From Nocardiopsis sp. CC223A (GTDB lineage: Bacteria > Actinomycetota > Actinomycetes > Streptosporangiales > Streptosporangiaceae): a DNA stretch of 64,000 nt. Under the pieces are notes generated by a model. It worked only from the letters and a program-made list of their open reading frames with translations, did no database searches and had not been told where the DNA came from. The stretch's first letter is position 1; each line of letters starts with the position of its first letter. The stretch is from the NCBI RefSeq assembly GCF_030766825.1, contig NZ_JASFDV010000026.1:1-64000 (forward strand), in the 5' to 3' direction. Positions 59,391 to 64,000 of this stretch are shown piece after piece. A program made the position numbers and the translations under genes.

Positions 59391-60560
59391 TCAGCCGGAC
59401 AGGACCGCGCGGACCGTGGTCGGCCCGCCCGCGGGACTGTCCACCGACAGTGTGCCGTCCAGCGCCGCGATCCGCCGCGCCAGCCCCGTCAACCCGCCCC
59501 CGGCCGGGTCCGCACCGCCCCGGCCGTCGTCCCACACCCGCAGCTCCCAGCCGCCGCCGTCACCGGTCAGGTGCACCGCCACCTGCCCGGCCCCGGAGTG
59601 CTTGACCGCGTTGGTGATGGCCTCCCGCGCCACGAAGTACAGCGCCGTGGCCGGCACCCCCGCGGGCGGCGGGTCGGCCGCCACCCGCACCGTCACCGGC
59701 AGCGGGCACCGGTCGGCCACCTCCGTCAGCGCCGCCTCCAGCCCCAGGGTGTCCAGCGCGTTGGGGTAGACCCGCCAGGCCACGTCCCGCAGCTCCTCCA
59801 GCAGCACCAGCGCCTCGGCGTGGGCGTCGCGCACCAGCGCCGCCGCCCGCTCCGCGTCGCCGCCGCGCCGGGCCCGGCCCAGCAGCATCGACAGCGCCAC
59901 CACCCGCTGCTGCACCCCGTCGTGCAGGTCGCGCTCGATCCGGCGGCGCTCCTCGTCCACCGCCCGCACCACCTCCGAACGCGTGCGGGTCAGCTCGTCG
60001 ATGCGCCGCACCATCAGGTCCCGGGTGCTGGGCCCGACCAGGCGGCGGGCCAGCAGCGCCTCCACCGCGGCGACCGCCTCGGTGGCCGCCCACAGCAGCC
60101 CGGCGGTGCCCAGGCCGAAGATCGCCCCCATGGACAGCGAGGACACGTGCATCCGGACCCCCGTCATCCGGATGTCCACCGCGGAGGCGCCCCCGGTGAG
60201 GGCGTCCCACACCAGGCCGCCCGCGAACAGCACGGCCAGCCCGCCCAGCACGAACAGCAGCAGCGAGGACACCAGCGCCACCGGCAGCCGGGCCAGCAGG
60301 TACAGCACCCGGGGGCGCACCCCCGCGTCGGGGTGGACCGCCGACCCGTACCAGCGCGCCAGCCGGCCCAGGTCCCGGTCGGCGATCCGCACCGCCCACC
60401 CCGCCGCCGCGGGGCGCAACGGCGGCCACAGCGCCACCGGCACCGCCAGCACCCACAGCACGGTGACCGCGGCCGTCACCTGACCGGCCGACGCCCCCGC
60501 CAGGGAACGGACGAACCGCAGCGCCACCGCCGCGACCGGCTCCCACCAACGACCCGCCAC
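59391..60560 (-). CDS. HisKA_3 sensor histidine kinase
   Basis: 389 residues. Four or five membrane helices occupy residues 10-180 (LWVLAVPVALWPPL, LVSSLLLFVLGGLAVLFAGG), as in the NarX/DesK-like kinases of actinomycetes. The H-box is DEERRRIERDLHDGVQQRVV with the phospho-His. The ATPase has VAREAITNAVKHSGAGQVAV (N box) and WDDGRGGADPAGGG (G1). No HAMP or PAS is seen, so the membrane region is probably the sensor. GTG 60560 follows GGAAGGG. It lies between the ABC-2 permease and its response regulator. Confidence 0.92.
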   Translation of the reverse strand: MAGRWWEPVAAVALRFVRSLAGASAGQVTAAVTVLWVLAVPVALWPPLRPAAAGWAVRIADRDLGRLARWYGSAVHPDAGVRPRVLYLLARLPVALVSSLLLFVLGGLAVLFAGGLVWDALTGGASAVDIRMTGVRMHVSSLSMGAIFGLGTAGLLWAATEAVAAVEALLARRLVGPSTRDLMVRRIDELTRTRSEVVRAVDEERRRIERDLHDGVQQRVVALSMLLGRARRGGDAERAAALVRDAHAEALVLLEELRDVAWRVYPNALDTLGLEAALTEVADRCPLPVTVRVAADPPPAGVPATALYFVAREAITNAVKHSGAGQVAVHLTGDGGGWELRVWDDGRGGADPAGGGLTGLARRIAALDGTLSVDSPAGGPTTVRAVLSG

Positions 60561-60580
60561 CGCGGCCCTTCCCCCGTTCC

Positions 60581-61417
60581 TCAGGCGTCGCGGCGGGCGA
60601 GCACCAGTGCGCCCACCGCCGACGCCGCCGCCGACCAGCACAGGATTACCACGCCCGCGGAGAACGGGCCGATGCCCACCGGCCCCAGCGCCAGGTCGGT
60701 GTCCATGAAGGCCGCGCCCGCCACGAACAGCGTCCGCTCGCTCCAGAACACCGACGTGTCGCCGCCCATCATCAGCAGCATCACCGGCAGCCCCACGACC
60801 AGAAGGAACAGCGCGGTCAGCGCCCCGGCCACCGACCGCAGCGCCGCACCCGCCCCCAGCGCCGTCACCGCGACCAGCGCGAGGTAGGCGCCCTGGCGCA
60901 GCACGGACACGACCGCCGCGCCCGCCTCCAGCGTTCCGTACCCCGCCAGGTAGGGGTGCGACATCACCGCGAAGGCCAGCACCGTCCCGGCCGACGCGGC
61001 CACCGCCCCCAGCACGAACGCGAACCCCGCCGTCACGACGGCCTTGGCCGCCAGCAGCCGCCACCGCACCGGGACCGCCTGCAACGAGGCGCGCACCGCC
61101 CCGGAGGAGTACTCGGTGGTGACGACCGGCAGCACCAGGCCGATCACCACGAACTGCACCACCCACAAGGTGGCGTAGACCGCCATCTCCGCAGCGGGCA
61201 CCTGCGCCACCGGCACCGTCCCGTTCTGGGCGTTGGAGACGGTGGAGACGGCCACCGACGGCGCCACCGCGCACATCAGCGCCAACGCCGCCGCGGCACC
61301 CCACCAGGTGGTGCGCACCGACCGCAGCCGCACCCACTCGGCGGACACGGCCGCGGCCAGGTCCGACAGCGCACGGCGCGGCCCGGCCGGGCGTTCGACG
61401 ACGGGGGCGGGGGTCAT
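60581..61417 (-). CDS. ABC-2 type transporter permease
   Basis: 278 residues and about six helices (WWGAAAALALMCAVAPSVAV, VVQFVVIGLVLPVVTTEYSS, the late VAGALTALFLLVVGLPVMLL). The element VTTEYSSGAVRASL is the common motif of ABC-2 permeases next to bacitracin/lantibiotic-type exporters. It overlaps the ATPase stop by four bases (ATGA). Together they form a two-component exporter of unknown substrate, in one leftward unit with a histidine kinase and response regulator. A role in resistance or export is likely. Confidence 0.9.
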   Translation of the reverse strand: MTPAPVVERPAGPRRALSDLAAAVSAEWVRLRSVRTTWWGAAAALALMCAVAPSVAVSTVSNAQNGTVPVAQVPAAEMAVYATLWVVQFVVIGLVLPVVTTEYSSGAVRASLQAVPVRWRLLAAKAVVTAGFAFVLGAVAASAGTVLAFAVMSHPYLAGYGTLEAGAAVVSVLRQGAYLALVAVTALGAGAALRSVAGALTALFLLVVGLPVMLLMMGGDTSVFWSERTLFVAGAAFMDTDLALGPVGIGPFSAGVVILCWSAAASAVGALVLARRDA

Positions 61418-62331
61418 GGGCGTTCTCCGTCCCGGGCGGTGTACTGCACGGCGTTCTCGGTCAGTTCGCGGTAGGCCTGCTCCAGGGAGGCGTCGCGGGT
61501 GCGCAGCTCGTGCACCACCACCCCGGCCCGGTGGGCCAGCTCCCCCACCCGCTCCGTCCCCAGGCCGGTGACCACCAGTTCGGTGGGTCCGGCCCGCTCC
61601 ACCTCGGCGCCCTCGGCCGCCAGCGCGGTGACCAGGTCCTCGGGGTGGGGGCTGCGCACCACCACGGCCGTCCAGGCGCTGTGCGCCAGCACCTCGGCCA
61701 GCGGCGCGTCGGCGATGAGCCGCCCCCGCCCGATCACCACCAGGTGGTCGGCGGTCAGCTGCATCTCGGCCATCAGGTGGCTGGAGACGAACACGGTGCG
61801 CCCCTGCCCGGCCAGCTCCCGCATCAGCTCCCGGATCCACCGCACCCCGTCGGGGTCCAGCCCGTTGACGGGCTCGTCGAACAACAGCACACCGGGGTCG
61901 CCCAGCAGCGCCGCGGCGATGCCCAGCCGCTGGCTCATGCCCAGCGAGAACGTGCCCGCCCGGCGGCGGGCCGCCCCCTCCAGCCCCACCCGCTCCAGCA
62001 CGTCGTCCACCCGCCGGTCGGGGATGCGGTGGGTGCGGGCCAGCGCCAGCAGGTGGGCGCGGCCGCTGCGGCCCGGGTGCACGGCGCGGGCGTCCAGCAC
62101 CGCGCCCACGTGGTGCAGCGGCCGGTCCAGCTCCCGGTAGGGGCGCCCGCCCACCAGCGCCCGCCCCGAGGTGGGGTGGTCCAATCCCAGCACCATGCGC
62201 ATCGTGGTGCTCTTGCCCGCACCGTTGGGCCCCAGGAACCCGGTGACCCGCCCGGGGCGCACCTCCAGGTCCAGGGAGTCCACGGCGAGCACGTCGCCGT
62301 AGCGTTTGGTCAGTCCCCGCAGGGTGATCAT
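61414..62331 (-). CDS. ABC transporter ATPase (DrrA/BcrA-like)
   Basis: 305 residues. Walker A GPNGAGKST, Q-loop VGAVLDARAVHPGRS, signature FSLGMSQRLGIAAALLG, Walker B LLFDEPVNGLDPDG and H-loop FVSSHLMAEM are complete. The C-terminal extension (ERAGPTELVVTGLGTERVGE, LRTRDASLEQAYRELTENAV) is that of antibiotic-exporter ATPases. GGGAGGG precedes ATG 62331. It overlaps the permease gene by four bases. Divergent from the short ThrRS locus, whose leader begins 134 bp away. Confidence 0.94.
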   Translation of the reverse strand: MITLRGLTKRYGDVLAVDSLDLEVRPGRVTGFLGPNGAGKSTTMRMVLGLDHPTSGRALVGGRPYRELDRPLHHVGAVLDARAVHPGRSGRAHLLALARTHRIPDRRVDDVLERVGLEGAARRRAGTFSLGMSQRLGIAAALLGDPGVLLFDEPVNGLDPDGVRWIRELMRELAGQGRTVFVSSHLMAEMQLTADHLVVIGRGRLIADAPLAEVLAHSAWTAVVVRSPHPEDLVTALAAEGAEVERAGPTELVVTGLGTERVGELAHRAGVVVHELRTRDASLEQAYRELTENAVQYTARDGERP

Positions 62332-62453
62332 GGCCCTCCCGCCATCGCTTCTCGACGGTGTCCATGCTGGTCGCCGCACCCCGGCCCGGACCATGGTGCC
62401 GCCCACCGACGAGGGGTGCGGTTTTCCGCAGGACACCGCCGGGGGTCCTCTGG

Positions 62454-62519
62454 TACGGTCACGGCATGATGCAGCGCGCCCTGAGCACGACGACGCCGGA
62501 GATGCCACCGGCGCGCTGA
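62454..62519 (+). CDS. Threonine-rich leader peptide of attenuator
   Basis: Coding part 62466-62519: 17 codons giving MMQRALSTTTPEMPPAR. Three consecutive ACG threonine codons (62487-62495) lie in the middle. The -10-like TACGGT (62454-62459) is six bases before the first ATG, so the message begins with the peptide. Inverted arms CAGCGCGCC (62472-62480) and GGCGCGCTG (62510-62518) bracket the Thr codons. The following hairpin and ThrRS gene make a classical ribosome-mediated attenuation arrangement likely. Confidence 0.75.
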   Translation, partial: YGHGMMQRALSTTTPEMPPAR

Positions 62520-62534
62520 CTCCTGCACTCAGCC

Positions 62535-62563
62535 AAGCCCCGGGGCGCACCGCCCCGGGGCTT
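62535..62563 (+). terminator. Attenuator hairpin before the ThrRS-like gene
   Basis: AAGCCCCGGGGCG (62535-62547), loop CAC, CGCCCCGGGGCTT (62551-62563): a perfect 13-bp stem, 15 nt after the leader stop and 43 nt before the synthetase start. There is no U-run, as is usual in actinomycetes. It is well placed as the terminator of a threonine-starvation switch. Confidence 0.8.
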
Positions 62564-62605
62564 CGCGCATCCGGCGGTCCGCCCCCGCACCCTCGGGAGG
62601 AACCC

Positions 62606-63844
62606 GTGACCGCCGTCGACCACCGCCGCCTGGGCCGCGACCTGGACCTGTTCGACACCGACCCGCTCATCGGCGCCGGGCTGCCGTTCTGGCTGCCCGA
62701 CGGCGCCACCGTCCGCCACACCCTGGAGGAGTACGTGCGCGGCCTGGAACGCGAGGCCGGGTACGTGCACGTGTACTCCCCCGCCCTGGGCAAACGCGCC
62801 CTGTACGAGAGGTCCGGGCACTGGTCGCACTACCGCGACGGCATGTTCGGCCCCCTGGACGACGGCGGCGACCAACTGGTGCTGCGCCCGAGCCTGTGCC
62901 CGCACCACGCCCTCCTCTACCGGTCCCGCGCCCGCAGCCACCGGGAGCTGCCGCTGCGCGTCGCCGAACTCGGCGACATGTACCGCCACGAGCCCTCCGG
63001 GTCGCTGGGCGGCCTCACCCGGGTGCGGGCCATCCGCCTCAACGACGCCCACGTCTTCTGCACCCCCGACCAGGTGGTGGACGAGACCGCGGCCGCCCTG
63101 GACCTCATCGGCCGCGCCCACCGGGCCCTGGGCATCACCCCGGTCCGGTACCGGCTGTCCCTGCCCGGCCCGGGCGATCAGGACCGGCGCGGCAAGTACG
63201 CGGGCGAGCCCGCCGTGTGGGAACGCGCCACCGGCCTGCTGGTGTCCGCCCTGGAGCAGGCCGGCCTGGACTGGGAGGAGGGGCCCGGCGAGGCCGCGTT
63301 CTACGGTCCCAAAATCGATGTGCAGATCGCCGACCCGGCCGGACGCGAGTCCACCCTGTCCACCGTCCAGGTCGACCTGCACCAGCCCGAACGCTTCGAC
63401 CTGCACTACACCGGCCCCGACGGGGCCCGCCACCGGCCCGTCATGGTGCACCGCAGCGTCATCGGCAGCATCGAACGGGTGGTCGCCCACCTGATCGAGG
63501 TGCACCGGGGGGCGTTCCCGGCCTGGCTGGCCCCGCTCCAACTGGTCGCCCTGCCGGTGTCCCCCGGCCAGGAGGAGGCCGCCGCCTCCCTGGCCGACCG
63601 CGCCAGGCGGCGCGGACTGCGCGCCGACACCGCCGCCGCGGACCACGGCGCCCTGGGCGCCCGCATCCGCGAGCACCGCCTGGTGCCCTACCAGGCGGTC
63701 ATCGGCGCCCGCGAGGCCGCCGAGAACACCGTGTCGGTGCGCCTGCGCGACGGCCGCCGCCTGCCCGCCCTGCCGGTGGAGGAGTTCCTGGACCGGGCCG
63801 CCGCCCTGGCGGCCGCCCGCACCACCGGCCTCTGGGACGCGTGA
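62606..63844 (+). CDS. thrS: Short threonyl-tRNA synthetase lacking TGS and editing domains
   Basis: 412 residues versus about 640-690 for housekeeping ThrRS. It starts directly at the catalytic core. Zinc ligands Cys (LRPSLCPHHALL), His (NDAHVFC) and His (VMVHRSVIGS) are all kept. Motif 2 is MYRHEPSGSLGGLTRVRAIR and motif 3 VIGSIERVV. The C-terminal anticodon-binding domain ends near ALPVEEFLDRAAALA. The N1/N2 domains, including the Ser-editing site, are absent. Such paralogs could act as inducible, editing-free or inhibitor-resistant enzymes. GTG 62606 follows GGAGG. Located beside an exporter and two-component system, so a self-resistance or antibiotic-response role is plausible. The Thr-codon leader supports regulation by charged tRNA-Thr. 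Confidence 0.9.
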   Translation: MTAVDHRRLGRDLDLFDTDPLIGAGLPFWLPDGATVRHTLEEYVRGLEREAGYVHVYSPALGKRALYERSGHWSHYRDGMFGPLDDGGDQLVLRPSLCPHHALLYRSRARSHRELPLRVAELGDMYRHEPSGSLGGLTRVRAIRLNDAHVFCTPDQVVDETAAALDLIGRAHRALGITPVRYRLSLPGPGDQDRRGKYAGEPAVWERATGLLVSALEQAGLDWEEGPGEAAFYGPKIDVQIADPAGRESTLSTVQVDLHQPERFDLHYTGPDGARHRPVMVHRSVIGSIERVVAHLIEVHRGAFPAWLAPLQLVALPVSPGQEEAAASLADRARRRGLRADTAAADHGALGARIREHRLVPYQAVIGAREAAENTVSVRLRDGRRLPALPVEEFLDRAAALAAARTTGLWDA

Positions 63845-63850
63845 GGGTCT

Positions 63851-63894
63851 CCGGCGCCGGGGGCCGACGATCCCGTTCGGGCCCCCGGCGCCGG
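63851..63894. terminator. 15-bp hairpin terminator
   Basis: CCGGCGCCGGGGGCC (63851-63865) and GGCCCCCGGCGCCGG (63880-63894) form a perfect 15-bp stem with a 14-nt loop just after the ThrRS-like stop codon. Confidence 0.85.
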
Positions 63895-63944
63895 AATACG
63901 GCGATAGCCTCGACACGTCACCACTGTGCGAGGAGGGAACCGAG

Positions 63945-64000
63945 GTGTCGGACAGCTGGACCGCGATCGACTTCGAGACCGCCAACCAGGACCGGGGCAG
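63945..64000 (+). CDS. Exonuclease-domain protein, 5-prime fragment
   Basis: Only the first 18 codons are inside the window. GTG 63945 follows GGAGGG. The opening SWTAIDFETANQDRG shows the DEDD exonuclease motif I (Asp-x-Glu in IDFET), as in DNA polymerase III epsilon-like or BRCT-associated exonucleases. The rest is beyond the window, so the architecture cannot be judged. Confidence 0.75.
   Translation, partial: MSDSWTAIDFETANQDRG

Overview
The window is chromosomal DNA of very high G+C from a Gram-positive actinomycete. Coding frames are nearly saturated for G or C in third codon positions. Lineage markers include a mycothiol-dependent-type isomerase-family protein, a textbook GlnR box, an XRE/DUF397 pair, LAL-type LuxR ATPases, an HxlR/MerR(TipAS)/CGNR/TetR mix and many leaderless promoters. 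A Nocardiopsis or Streptosporangiales-like organism is my best guess, but the sequence alone does not settle the genus. No rRNA, tRNA, CRISPR array or prophage was seen. Layout: 1-7.2 kb holds small regulators with their target enzymes (LuxR fragment; ArsR-SRPBCC with a DHFR-like reductase; RidA divergent from HxlR; XRE with DUF397; a methyltransferase) and a truncated lipoprotein. 7.2-13.5 kb holds a LAL regulator, a DUF1772 membrane protein and an 867-residue protein of unknown function. 13.5-18.7 kb is an assimilatory nitrate operon (nitrate transporter, molybdopterin nitrate reductase, FAD/2Fe-2S electron-transfer subunit) behind a GlnR box. 18.8-31.9 kb is a housekeeping and accessory mosaic: MDMPI, acetyltransferases, a GyrB-like orphan with a 58-residue partner, SDR, CsbD, Nudix, methyltransferase, quinone oxidoreductase, MerR-TipAS, thioesterase, phosphoesterase and a CGNR regulator. 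31.9-34.5 kb is a manganese-type ABC importer with a DtxR/MntR-like box across the first start codon. 34.7-43.9 kb holds a transmembrane Ser/Thr kinase; a MarR-type regulator and hydrolase under a 40-bp perfect palindrome; a MITE-like element; a KefB antiporter with TrkA-N and UBP-type zinc-finger domains; and two further regulator/target pairs. 43.9-58.7 kb is a coherent sugar-acid/glycoside catabolic locus: three Gfo/Idh/MocA oxidoreductases, DUF993, a sugar-phosphate-isomerase-like enzyme, a KDG dehydratase-like enzyme, an enolase-superfamily dehydratase, an NAD-dependent epimerase/uronate-dehydrogenase-like protein, DUF6807 and a carbohydrate ABC importer. A central LacI regulator and repeated operator-like sites (core near GGwAAGCGCTTwCC) tie it together. 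58.7-64 kb holds a two-component system, an ABC-2 exporter and a second, domain-poor threonyl-tRNA synthetase preceded by a 17-codon leader with three consecutive Thr codons and a strong attenuator-like hairpin. The recurring theme is local regulation: at least three promoters (224-262, 36637-36675, 55049-55087) carry an operator palindrome between the -35 and -10 elements, with the -10 six bases before the start codon, which implies leaderless mRNAs directly repressed by the adjacent regulator. The best candidates for something undescribed are the threonine attenuator with its short ThrRS, the LacI-controlled oxidoreductive sugar-acid cluster, the 40-bp palindrome promoter, the small transposable element whose ends supply stop codons to both flanking genes, and the antiporter-zinc-finger fusion.
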